Below are positions 18,435 through 26,688 of a stretch of DNA of 64,000 bases, one piece after another. The stretch comes from an uncultured Actinomycetes bacterium (lineage in GTDB: Bacteria > Actinomycetota > Geothermincolia > Fen-727 > JACVIW01). A model generated the notes under the pieces. It ran no database searches. It saw only the letters and a program-made list of their open reading frames with translations, and had not been told where the DNA came from. The stretch spans positions 1 to 64,000 of the forward strand of contig CAKZLU010000023.1 in the NCBI GenBank assembly GCA_937127245.1, written 5' to 3'. The position numbers were made by a program, and so were the translations under genes. Within the stretch, counting starts at the first letter, position 1. The number at the start of each line of letters is the position of its first letter.

Positions 18435-19037
18435 TTATATGGAAAGAATTTTATCCGCCGCAATCAAAAGGGAGAGAATCTCATACATGTTACCTATTTT
18501 TCCAACTTTAAGTTTTTCCCCAAGACCGTAGAAATCAAGACAGGTTCCGCAACAGATTATCTCCACTCCTTTTTGTTCCAGTGCTTTTAAATGTTCAACG
18601 GTATCTTCATTTTCTGTAGCGAGCCTAACGCCTGTGTTCATAAGCACAATTTTTTCGGGTGGATCATCGATTTCTGTGCAGGCAAACAAAAACGATTTCA
18701 TGAGAGTGTCTGAAAGCCTCTTGTCCCCCGTTCCCAGTTCATCCGTTTTTATGAAGATAACCGTGCTCTTTTTGGTTTCGTTTAGGCTTGCGCTCTTGGT
18801 TGTTTCCATTGTTTCAGAGGAGGAAGAAGGAGGTATGATCTTGATAAGAAAGCAGTTTTCGTGATCACTTACTTCAACATCGCATCCTCTAGATTTCGCG
18901 AAGCGGGAAACATTTTCCCTTGCTGCTTCATTGTCCACAAGGACGTTGAAAGGCTTATTCGTTTCGGCGAGTTTTTCTTTTGTCAGGATTACCGGTCTGG
19001 GGCAGGCAAGACCGCGGGCATCAATGTCAATAAGCAT
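18435..19037 (-). CDS. yedF: YedF-like selenium metabolism protein
   Basis: 200 residues in two parts. The N-terminal 75 residues are a TusA/SirA domain with IDARGLACPRPVILTK, whose cysteine carries persulfide (or selenide) sulfur. The C-terminal part (VIFIKTDELGTGD ... GVEIICCGTCLDFYGL, shown as pieces) is DsrE-like with a CCGTC cysteine cluster. This fusion is the sulfurtransferase-like protein YedF commonly linked to selenium genes. It sits between selD and selA with six-base and ten-base spacing, supporting a role in selenium delivery to SelD. Confidence 0.9.
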   Translation of the reverse strand: MLIDIDARGLACPRPVILTKEKLAETNKPFNVLVDNEAARENVSRFAKSRGCDVEVSDHENCFLIKIIPPSSSSETMETTKSASLNETKKSTVIFIKTDELGTGDKRLSDTLMKSFLFACTEIDDPPEKIVLMNTGVRLATENEDTVEHLKALEQKGVEIICCGTCLDFYGLGEKLKVGKIGNMYEILSLLIAADKILSI

Positions 19038-19043
19038 ATGCTC

Positions 19044-20090
19044 TTACCCCCCTTTCAAATGCATCTTTCCCGGAGGACCATCAAGGACAATCCCAATGGC
19101 TTTCGCTTCAGGGGAATCGCTTTCCTTAAGCCGGGAAAGCGCAGTTTCCGCATTTTCCTCGGGGATTGTGGCAAGAAGCCCCCCGGATGTCTGTGGGTCG
19201 TTGAAGAGGTCCAGAAGTATCTGATCGATTTCTTCTTCGGGATGGGTGAATTCCGCGCAATAGTCTCTGTTTCTGAAGAGTCCCGCCGGTAGCATTCCTT
19301 CCTCTGCGAGACTGAGCGCTTTTTCGAAAACGGGAATCTCTTTAAGCCATATTTCTGCGGACACATTACTCGCTTTTAAAAGTTCGAGCATGTGGCCTGA
19401 AAGCCCAAAACCGGTAACATCCGTGCAGGCGGTCACGCCGGATGTTTTAAGTATCTCTGAGGCGTTACGGTTTAGCCTGCACATCGAATCTATAGCTTCT
19501 TTTATCTCATCCTCGGTTTGAAATCCGGCTTTGAGTGCGGTCGTGAGTATCCCGGTGCCGAGTGGTTTGGTGAGTATAATTATGTCCCCTGGCTTGGCCC
19601 CTTCTATTTTCATGAGTTCGTCAGGGCGTGAGATTCCCGTCACTGAAAGACCGTATTTCGGCACTTCGTCGTCTATTGTGTGTCCGCCAACGATGAGCGC
19701 GTCCGCCTCTTTTACTTTCTCGTATCCACCTATGAGAATCTCAAAGAGGATGTCAAGGGAAATTTCACAGGGAAAAGCGACAATGTTCAGCGCAATAAGC
19801 GGACGCCCACCTTTCGCGTATATATCGCTTAAAGCGTTAGCTGCGGCAATGTTTCCGTATAGGCGTGGTGAATCCACTATGGGTGGAAAAAAATCGAGCG
19901 TTTGTATAATGACCAGGTCATCCCTCAGCTTGTAGATTGCCGCATCCTCTTTGCCGCTCATTGAGGAAAGCAGCATTGGATGAGCGGTCTGTGGCATGCG
20001 CGATAGCAATTCATCGAGATCACACGGACCCATTTTGGCTGCTCACCCAGCCCCTTTTGAATATTCAGTAAGTCTTTTGATATTGTCCAA
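19044..20090 (-). CDS. selD: Selenide, water dikinase SelD, itself a selenoprotein (UGA at codon 16)
   Basis: SelD makes selenophosphate from selenide and ATP. An ordinary ORF search starts at ATG 20033 and loses the active site. Reading upstream through a TGA at 20045-20043 gives a TTG start at 20090 behind aagggggtt and the peptide LTEYSKGAG-U-AAKMGPCDL, which matches the SelD active-site region where E. coli has GAGCGCK. The UGA falls exactly at the catalytic cysteine, and the following lysine is kept, so it is read as selenocysteine. The full product is about 348 residues, the normal SelD length. It is first gene of the sel operon. Confidence 0.93.
20017..20031 (-). promoter_or_regulatory. 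Candidate bacterial SECIS hairpin of selD
   Basis: On the selD strand GGGTC-CGTGT-GATCT folds as a five-pair stem (two G-U pairs) with a five-base loop whose second base is G. The loop begins 17 bases after the UGA, within the distance known for bacterial SECIS elements. The stem is short, so the exact pairing is tentative. Confidence 0.45.
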
Positions 20091-20489
20091 GCTTAACCCC
20101 CTTCGTGGCGCCGTTTTCTTGATTGGATAGGGGCGAGCAACATGAGTTCGGAATGGAAAAATAATTCAAAAAGCGACTCAAACCCCGTTTTTTGAGAATC
20201 ATTATATAATCATAAGCGTTTCTGTGTCTGAACTCTTATTATCCCATGAGTGTTTACCGTAAAGCCTGTGTAGGCGTTCATATAGGATAAATGCTTTCAG
20301 GTTATTGCGAGCGATGTTTGGTTTCCATAAAGGGATATGTTGTATCATTCTGCGCAAATACTATGTTGTTTGGATTTCCAAAATGGATATGTCAAATAAT
20401 TTTCCACAGGTGAAATTCTCGTAGGGGAATATCCGCCGGACACGGCGTTTTCGATTTAGGTTTCAATTGCGACGGGAGGGTTGAAAACC
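20091..20489. other. Divergent intergenic region between selD and the TrkH locus
   Basis: About 400 AT-rich bases with no gene. A TATAAT-like sequence near 20205 is palindromic (ATTATATAAT) and could serve either direction, and CTCAAA/TTTGAG forms a short inverted repeat just beside it. No convincing -35 box or riboswitch was recognised. Promoters for the sel operon and for the TrkH locus should both be here. Confidence 0.4.
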
Positions 20490-20666
20490 ATGAACAGCGG
20501 AAAGAAAACTGGTTTTCAACCAAAGACGAGACAGTTGAGAAGAACATCCGGCCTGAAATCCTTCCTCAAAACCATTAGCGGAATTGCCATCACGCTTTTC
20601 TGCGCTGTTTCGGTCATCGCTGTGGGGTTTCTTCTCGTCTGGATCACGCATTTGATCTTTGGTTGA
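20490..20666 (+). CDS. Small single-span membrane protein upstream of TrkH
   Basis: 58 residues: a basic N-terminus (MNSGKKTGFQPKTRQLRRTS) followed by one long hydrophobic helix (ISGIAITLFCAVSVIAVGFL). ATG 20490 lies nine bases after gacgggaggg, a strong ribosome site, which is the main reason to believe it is translated. It ends 41 bases before trkH. A small accessory subunit of the potassium transporter is a guess from position; no family is recognised. Confidence 0.55.
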   Translation: MNSGKKTGFQPKTRQLRRTSGLKSFLKTISGIAITLFCAVSVIAVGFLLVWITHLIFG

Positions 20667-20707
20667 GATATTACTTTTTTAGGTTGTGTTGGGCAAGCGG
20701 GTAGTCC

Positions 20708-22201
20708 ATGCAGAAAAGGTCTGACATAAAGACAATCTTCGAAAACGTAGGGAAGGTAACCCTCGGGCTCGGCGCCGCGATGCTGATTCCTTTTGTTCTG
20801 TCTGTTGCGCTCGCTGAATGGAAACCTGCTTTTGACATCGGGGTAGGGATTCTATCATGCATTGCTTTCTGGTTGGTTACGGCCCTGACGTGCAAGACAG
20901 ATTCAAATTCTACCTGGGTTGTGGGTATGCCGACGGTCGCCCTTTCATGGTTGGTGGCGATGATTTTCGGGGCGATTCCTCTTTACCTTTCAGGCCATTT
21001 CGACTCATTTCTTGATGCCTCGTTTGACTGTATGAGCGGTCTTACCACCACCGGGCTAACGGTTATCCAGGATTTAGACCATATCCCTTACGGGATCAAC
21101 CTCTGGCGGCATTTGATCATGTTTCTCGGTGGGCAGGGTATCGTGGTAATCGTTCTTGCGTTGTTTGTTCCAGGCGCTTATTGGGCTGCGGACATGTACA
21201 GGGGAGAGGGAAGAGAAGACCATATATTCCCAAATATAATTTCAACCGCGCGATTTATATGGTTAGTTAGTTTCGTATATTTGGTTATAGGGACACTGAT
21301 TTTGTGGATTACATCGCTGAAAGCGGGAATGCCCCCCGCGAAAGGTCTTTTTGACTCTGTCTGTGTTTTCATGGCTGGTTATGACACGGGTGGTTTTACC
21401 CCCCGGTCTCAGGGAATAATCTTTTACCATAGTGTCTGGTTTGAATGCGCCACGATGATTACGATGATTCTTGGCATGATCAACTTCGGTGTTCATCATG
21501 CTCTCTGGCGCGGAAAAAAGAGCGAATTTTACCGAAATACGGAAATGAAGTCGCTCGCCGTCACTTTATCATTAACGGTTTTCCTCGCCAGCGCCGGTCT
21601 GGCAATTTCGGGCGCATACCCTTCGGTGGTCGCGATGTTCAGGCGCGGATTTTACCAGATAATATCAGGTCATTCTGGCACCGGTTTTATGACGATATAC
21701 GGTAGGCATTTCGTGTCAAAGTGGGGACCGCTCGCGCTTTTCGTAACGATAATCGCTATGGGACTCGGCGGCGCTTCCGGCTCCACCTCCGGCGGCATAA
21801 AAGCGATAAGGGTCGCCCTCACGTGCAGGTCAGTCCGGTGGGACGCGAAGAAACTTCTTTCCCCACCCGACGCTGTGATCATTCATAAATATCACAACTT
21901 GCGTGATATTGTGGTCACCGAACGTCTGCTTCGAGGCGTCCTCCTCGTTACGCTCTGCTACATTCTCACCTATTTGGGCGGGGCTTTAATTTTGACATTT
22001 TATGGGTATCCACTCTCGCTTTCAATTTTCGAATCAACGAGCGCTTGTGCGAATGTTGGACTTACATGTGGAATCACGTCGCATACGATGCCCGCAGTCG
22101 CAAAGGTTACCTTTATCCTGCAGATGTGGATGGGAAGACTTGAGTTTATATCTGTGTTCACGCTCATCGGATATCTCTTAAAGATGCCCTGGAGGGATTA
22201 A
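20708..22201 (+). CDS. trkH: TrkH/KtrB-family potassium transporter, membrane subunit
   Basis: 497-residue integral membrane protein with the four-fold repeat of TrkH channels. The selectivity-filter loops are visible in order: SGLTTTGLT, AGYDTGGFTP, SGHSGTGF and ANVGLTCGIT. The conserved basic segment GLGGASGSTSGGIKAIR before the last repeat is also typical. It takes up potassium (or sodium-coupled potassium) across the cytoplasmic membrane. No cytoplasmic TrkA/KtrA gating subunit is adjacent, so that must be encoded elsewhere. The next gene starts 37 bases after its stop. Confidence 0.93.
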   Translation: MQKRSDIKTIFENVGKVTLGLGAAMLIPFVLSVALAEWKPAFDIGVGILSCIAFWLVTALTCKTDSNSTWVVGMPTVALSWLVAMIFGAIPLYLSGHFDSFLDASFDCMSGLTTTGLTVIQDLDHIPYGINLWRHLIMFLGGQGIVVIVLALFVPGAYWAADMYRGEGREDHIFPNIISTARFIWLVSFVYLVIGTLILWITSLKAGMPPAKGLFDSVCVFMAGYDTGGFTPRSQGIIFYHSVWFECATMITMILGMINFGVHHALWRGKKSEFYRNTEMKSLAVTLSLTVFLASAGLAISGAYPSVVAMFRRGFYQIISGHSGTGFMTIYGRHFVSKWGPLALFVTIIAMGLGGASGSTSGGIKAIRVALTCRSVRWDAKKLLSPPDAVIIHKYHNLRDIVVTERLLRGVLLVTLCYILTYLGGALILTFYGYPLSLSIFESTSACANVGLTCGITSHTMPAVAKVTFILQMWMGRLEFISVFTLIGYLLKMPWRD

Positions 22202-22238
22202 AGTGTTTTCAAGGGGATGTTTGGAAAGGCGTTTCCGC

Positions 22239-22850
22239 ATGAATAATTTGAAATGGTTTTTTCATATATTTATTTTTTCCGGAGCGTTATTTCTTGCGTT
22301 AACACCCATGACTTGTAACTCGTTTTGTTTGGCTGAAAGCCAGAAGAGAACCTCCGGTTCATTTAATAATAGAGTCAGGAGCACAGACCTGATTGAGAAC
22401 TCTGGTAAATACAATGGCAGGATTGTCATCTACGAAGGTGAGGTGATTGACCCTATTTTATTTGTCGGTGATAAGGCATGGATCGCAGTAAACGATGACC
22501 ATTATTCAAAGAAGCACCGTCGAATATATGAAGAATTGAGAGGAGGAAACAGCGGAATCCCGGTGCTTGTTGATAGATCTTACGCCGAGCGGATCCGGTT
22601 CACCGGTTCATATGATGCCTCGGGTGATCGAATAAGGGTAACCGGCGTCTTTCACGAATCCAACCCCGGATACGGGGGCGAACTCATGATTGAGGCTTCG
22701 AGCGTGGAATGGATAAAAGAGGGTCATAAGATAGAAAAGCACTCATTCGGGCGGACTCCAATTGTCTTCGCTGCGCTTTTCATACTGACCGCGTATTTGC
22801 TGATATTGTGGCTACGCGAAAGAAGGAGAGCGGAAAGAACGGAGATTTGA
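22239..22850 (+). CDS. Membrane-anchored protein with OB-like extracytoplasmic domain
   Basis: About 203 residues. It has an N-terminal signal or anchor (NLKWFFHIFIFSGALFLAL), an extracytoplasmic domain with LIENSGKYNGRIVIYEGEVI and a late RIRVTGVFHE that together resemble nucleic-acid/OB-fold-like modules seen in secreted actinobacterial proteins, and a C-terminal helix (IVFAALFILTAYLLILWL) followed by an Arg-rich cytoplasmic tail. The frame is open from GTG 22203, directly after trkH; ATG 22239 follows a ggaaagg site and precedes the signal sequence. Likely co-transcribed with trkH; function unknown. Confidence 0.7.
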   Translation: MNNLKWFFHIFIFSGALFLALTPMTCNSFCLAESQKRTSGSFNNRVRSTDLIENSGKYNGRIVIYEGEVIDPILFVGDKAWIAVNDDHYSKKHRRIYEELRGGNSGIPVLVDRSYAERIRFTGSYDASGDRIRVTGVFHESNPGYGGELMIEASSVEWIKEGHKIEKHSFGRTPIVFAALFILTAYLLILWLRERRRAERTEI

Positions 22851-23034
22851 AGTATGAGTCCTGAGAGTTATGAACTTTCGGGACAAAAGAGGTTTAAAAA
22901 GAGCCTTTTGCTGTCATTTTCCCTATCTTTGGGCACGCTCATCAATGGGGCAAATTTTTTTCATGTGGTATAGACTTTTTACGCCCAGTGGCATTTGAAT
23001 TGAACCAGTGGAAATTGTTTACGGGAGGTATTAT

Positions 23035-24729
23035 ATGAAAAGACCCCCAAAAGAGAAGAATCATAGAAACGGCAGAGCGAGGATTTTCTTGACAGTAGCC
23101 ATTCCCGTTTTTCTCCTTGCAAAGGCTATATTGGGGATCTTTCGGGCGCTCAAAGGATACTCGAAAGAGAAGGATGAGGGTTTTCCTTTTCAGAGGAGAG
23201 TTTCTTTCTATCAAAAGCACAAGAGAATAGTACAGACAGGTTCGGGCATTCCCATAAAGGTGAGCCTTTTCATTCCCATGGGGGAAGGCCCCTTTCCAGC
23301 CGTAATAATGGTTCACTCATGGGGACTATGGAGGATTCAATGCGATTTTCTTTACGCGCCGCTTTTTGCGCGAAATGGTTACGTGGTCATGACTTATGAC
23401 TGCAGGGGTTGGGGCACCTCCGGCGGAGAGGTATCCTGTGCCGCACCGGACAGGGAAATCTGCGATCTCGAAGACCTGATCACCTGGTTGACCGAGCCTG
23501 ATTCCGGGGTACCTGTTGATCCAGAGAGAATAGGCATCGCCGGGGTTTCTTACGGTGGAGGACACTCCTTCATGATTGCCACGCGGGACAGCAGGATAAA
23601 AGCGGCCGCCCCAATGAACGGTTGGACAGACCTCAATTTTTCGCTCATGCCAAACAACTGTTGGAAGGCGGTATGGAGCCTGTTGCTTTTCTTTACCGCC
23701 TTGTTTGGAATTAAGCTTAATCCAAAAAACGACCTTGTTCGGTGGCTTAAAGAGGTTGTTTCCAACCGCGATTTGAACGGGGTCAGAAACGAGCTTGAGG
23801 AAAGGTCTGTAGTGGGTTTGCATGAGCGCGTGAACTGCCCGGTATTTGTAGTACATTCCTGGAATGATGACCTTTTCGAGCCTAATCAAATACTTGATTT
23901 CTATTCCAAACTGGAGGTTCCCAAAAGACTGTTTATGACAAACGGCATTCACGGATTTGATGCGGGAAGAGGCACTCTGATAGTGCCGAATGATATTTGG
24001 AGTGAGGTGCTTGACTGGTTTGATTACTGGCTCAAAGGGGACGAATCCGCGGGAGAAAACAAGCCCGAGGTTATGTATTATTGTCCCTGGACAGGGGCGA
24101 TGCAAAGCGCAGATTCATGGCCGCCGGATGGTGTTTCCGATTTCACTTACTACTTGAGAGGGTTTCAAGACGGTGCTCTTGTTAAGGGTAAGCTTCTGCA
24201 CGATCCTCCGGACGGGGCGAAAGAGTCGGCTGAATTGATCATCAACAACACCGTTTTCAGTTTGCACACTTCTGGAATCCCGGTAATTCGAACCAGAGTT
24301 TTCAAAGGCGGACCTCTTCCCACTGTTCCGTTTTCACTTAAAGGGGACAGCGCCTCTTACACGTCTCATGCATTTTTGGAGGACACTGTGCTTCTGGGTA
24401 TACCCCGCGTGAGTGTTTACGTCTCTTCCTCGTCGCATGAGTGCCAGTTGAACGCGTTTCTCTATGATTTGTCTCCGTCGGGTTTGGGCAGGCTTGTCAC
24501 CCACGGATGCGTTATGAAAAGCGACATGGTTTCTCATGAAGCGACACGTCTTGATTTTTCGCTGATTGGATGCGCTCATCGGTTCAGGGCCGGGAACAGG
24601 ATGAGGCTTTTGATAACCGCCTGTGACCCTCTTTTCGTGATGCCATCAAGGGTGCCGTCAAGGTACTTAATTCATCACACGAAAGAATATCCGTCTCAAG
24701 TTGTGTTACCCCTTATGCCTCAACCATGA
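23035..24729 (+). CDS. CocE/NonD-family hydrolase (X-Pro dipeptidyl-peptidase-like)
   Basis: 564 residues. An alpha/beta-hydrolase N-terminal half is followed by the C-terminal jelly-roll domain of the CocE/NonD family. The nucleophile is in GVSYGGGHSF, the acid in FVVHSWNDDLF and the histidine in GIHGFDAGRG; YDCRGWGTSGG is a further family mark. A hydrophobic N-terminal segment (IFLTVAIPVFLLAKAILGIF) suggests a membrane anchor or signal. ATG 23035 is preceded by gggaggt, so the upstream ATG at 23008 is rejected. Members hydrolyse acyl esters or X-Pro peptides; the substrate here is unknown. Confidence 0.85.
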   Translation: MKRPPKEKNHRNGRARIFLTVAIPVFLLAKAILGIFRALKGYSKEKDEGFPFQRRVSFYQKHKRIVQTGSGIPIKVSLFIPMGEGPFPAVIMVHSWGLWRIQCDFLYAPLFARNGYVVMTYDCRGWGTSGGEVSCAAPDREICDLEDLITWLTEPDSGVPVDPERIGIAGVSYGGGHSFMIATRDSRIKAAAPMNGWTDLNFSLMPNNCWKAVWSLLLFFTALFGIKLNPKNDLVRWLKEVVSNRDLNGVRNELEERSVVGLHERVNCPVFVVHSWNDDLFEPNQILDFYSKLEVPKRLFMTNGIHGFDAGRGTLIVPNDIWSEVLDWFDYWLKGDESAGENKPEVMYYCPWTGAMQSADSWPPDGVSDFTYYLRGFQDGALVKGKLLHDPPDGAKESAELIINNTVFSLHTSGIPVIRTRVFKGGPLPTVPFSLKGDSASYTSHAFLEDTVLLGIPRVSVYVSSSSHECQLNAFLYDLSPSGLGRLVTHGCVMKSDMVSHEATRLDFSLIGCAHRFRAGNRMRLLITACDPLFVMPSRVPSRYLIHHTKEYPSQVVLPLMPQP

Positions 24730-25018
24730 AAGAAGGGTTGAAAAAATCGGTAATTAAGCGCGGTGATTCTTTGCGTTGAAAGATTTTCAAACTTGCTCGA
24801 GCAGCAGCGACCGCGCGTATCTTTGCTTTCCCCCGCGCCTATAAATTTGCAGTTTATTCGAGATTCTTATCTGGCGTAAGAGTGCCGTTTATTCGAGGTC
24901 AAAGAGGCGATTCTTTGCCCGAATAAGGATGAGGGAGAAGCTTGAAAAAAGGCGCTGTTGGTTATATTTTCAGATTCTGGTAGCGGTCTATTTTTGGATT
25001 GGCTGAAAGGATGATCAG

Positions 25019-25522
25019 ATGGAGACTATCGAAGCAATCAAAACAAGAAGATGCGTAAGGGAATACACTGATGATCCGGTTTCCGATGAGCAGCTTGATT
25101 TGATGATCGAGGCTGCGAGATGGGCTCCATCAGGGCTGAACAACCAGCCGTGGAGATTCATGAAAATAACGGACAGGGAATTGATATCGAAGCTTTCTCA
25201 ACTCACGCGGTACAGAGGTTTGATTGCGCGCGCTCCTGCTCTGATCGCCGTCTTTCTTGACCACAGCGAGATGTATGACCGCACCAAAGACGTTCAGTCT
25301 GTCGGAGCGGCGATTCAGAACATGCTCCTCGCGGCGCATGACGCGGGACTCGGGGCGTGCTGGGTGGGCGAGATATTGAATCGCAGAAGGGAGGTTGAGG
25401 AGCTTTTGAGGGTCTCTTCAGATCTTGAACTGATGGCGGTGGTTACCGTGGGTCATCCTGTCGAGAGGGAGCGCGCGGGAGTGAGGCACCCGTTTGAGCA
25501 GTTCATAATCTCACCTCCTTGA
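25019..25522 (+). CDS. Nitroreductase-family flavoprotein
   Basis: 167 residues. The N-terminal IKTRRCVREYTDDPVSDEQL and AARWAPSGLNNQPWRF are the FMN-binding and dimer signatures of the nitroreductase family; GLGACWVGE is the third conserved block. Short members of this type in anaerobes reduce nitro compounds, quinones or other electron acceptors with NAD(P)H. The next gene, a DUF362 ferredoxin protein, begins 46 bases downstream and is probably in the same operon. Confidence 0.88.
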   Translation: METIEAIKTRRCVREYTDDPVSDEQLDLMIEAARWAPSGLNNQPWRFMKITDRELISKLSQLTRYRGLIARAPALIAVFLDHSEMYDRTKDVQSVGAAIQNMLLAAHDAGLGACWVGEILNRRREVEELLRVSSDLELMAVVTVGHPVERERAGVRHPFEQFIISPP

Positions 25523-25568
25523 ATAGCGAGTAATCTCTTGTGGACCCATTAGCGTAAAGGGGAAGTTT

Positions 25569-26684
25569 ATGGCAGTATCGATTGTAAGCACAGATGATCC
25601 GGCTGATGTAAGGCGTGCGCTCAACCTGATAGGTGGAATTGACCGTTTCGTGAAATCGGGTGACCGGGTGGTTATAAAGCCTAACATTTGCGCCGGCAAG
25701 CCGAGTGATACCGGAGCTGTCACCGACCCGGCGGTGGTGCTCGAGGTTTGCAAGGTAGTATCGGAGTGTGGGGGGCAACCTGTCGTCTGCGAAAGCCCTA
25801 TTTATCCTTTTCCCTCGTCCCGCGTTTTCAGGAGGGCGGGGTACGACGATTTTGAGAATAGGTATGGATACCCGCTACTCGATATTGACTCGTCTCCCTC
25901 CAAAAGGGTAAGGATCCCTGAAGGGGTCGCCATTGACCATGCGGTGATTTCAGAGGAAGTCTTGAAATGTGATGTTCTCATAAACGTGCCTGTGCTCAAG
26001 ACCCATCTCCAGACAACAGTATCCCTCGGGCTTAAGAACCTTAAGGGAGTTGTGGTTGGTAAGCAGAAGCATTTGATCCACCTTTCGGGTCTGAATGAGG
26101 GGATAGTTGACTTGAATACGCTGGTGAAAAGTCACATTACCATTATTGACGGCATTATCGGGATGGAAGGCGGCGGGGGTCCCACGAACGGGAGGCCCGT
26201 TCGAATGAATGTCATAGTGGCTTCGGATAATGTTGTGGAGGCAGACTCGACAGGCGTGAGGATAATGGGGGGAGACCCTAAAGCAGTTGAACACATTCGC
26301 CTGGCGGCAGATAGGGGGCTCGGAGTGCTCGACGGCTTTGACATTTATGGAGCCGGGCTGGAAGCGGTTTCACGGAAGCTCGATTTGCCGAAGAGACCTG
26401 ATTTCAATCGGATGCTTATAAGCGGCATGGCTATAAGAATATGGGATGCCTTCAGGAGACCAGCCATGAAGGTTTTACGGGGCGAGCAGGTTGAAAGGAG
26501 ACCGAGGCTTGGAGAACTGGTGATTGACCATGACCTTTGCGATGGGTGCAGGTTGTGCTTAGAGGCTTGTCCCGTGGGGGCTCTCAGTTTCACGGAAAGA
26601 TTGGAGTGCGATCGAAAGACATGTTTGCTTTGTTTTTGCTGCGCCGAGGTTTGCCCGAAGGGCGCGCTTTCAAAGGAGACTTGA
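25569..26684 (+). CDS. DUF362 protein with C-terminal ferredoxin domain
   Basis: 371 residues. The first 300 residues are a DUF362 domain (VVIKPNICAGKPSDTGAVTD, NVPVLKTHLQTTVSLGLKNL), and the last 60 carry two cluster motifs, CDGCRLCLEACP and CLLCFCCAEVCP. Proteins of this family occur in anaerobic bacteria and archaea and are assumed to be cytoplasmic redox or cluster-transfer proteins; no reaction is established. It lies directly between a nitroreductase and the DinG helicase, four bases before the latter. Confidence 0.85.
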   Translation: MAVSIVSTDDPADVRRALNLIGGIDRFVKSGDRVVIKPNICAGKPSDTGAVTDPAVVLEVCKVVSECGGQPVVCESPIYPFPSSRVFRRAGYDDFENRYGYPLLDIDSSPSKRVRIPEGVAIDHAVISEEVLKCDVLINVPVLKTHLQTTVSLGLKNLKGVVVGKQKHLIHLSGLNEGIVDLNTLVKSHITIIDGIIGMEGGGGPTNGRPVRMNVIVASDNVVEADSTGVRIMGGDPKAVEHIRLAADRGLGVLDGFDIYGAGLEAVSRKLDLPKRPDFNRMLISGMAIRIWDAFRRPAMKVLRGEQVERRPRLGELVIDHDLCDGCRLCLEACPVGALSFTERLECDRKTCLLCFCCAEVCPKGALSKET

Positions 26685-26688
26685 AAAG

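Noticed and set aside
19044-20033. SelD starting at ATG 20033 (329 residues)
   Set aside because: It lacks the catalytic residue and ATP-binding N-terminus; the extended frame through the UGA has a ribosome site and matches the family.
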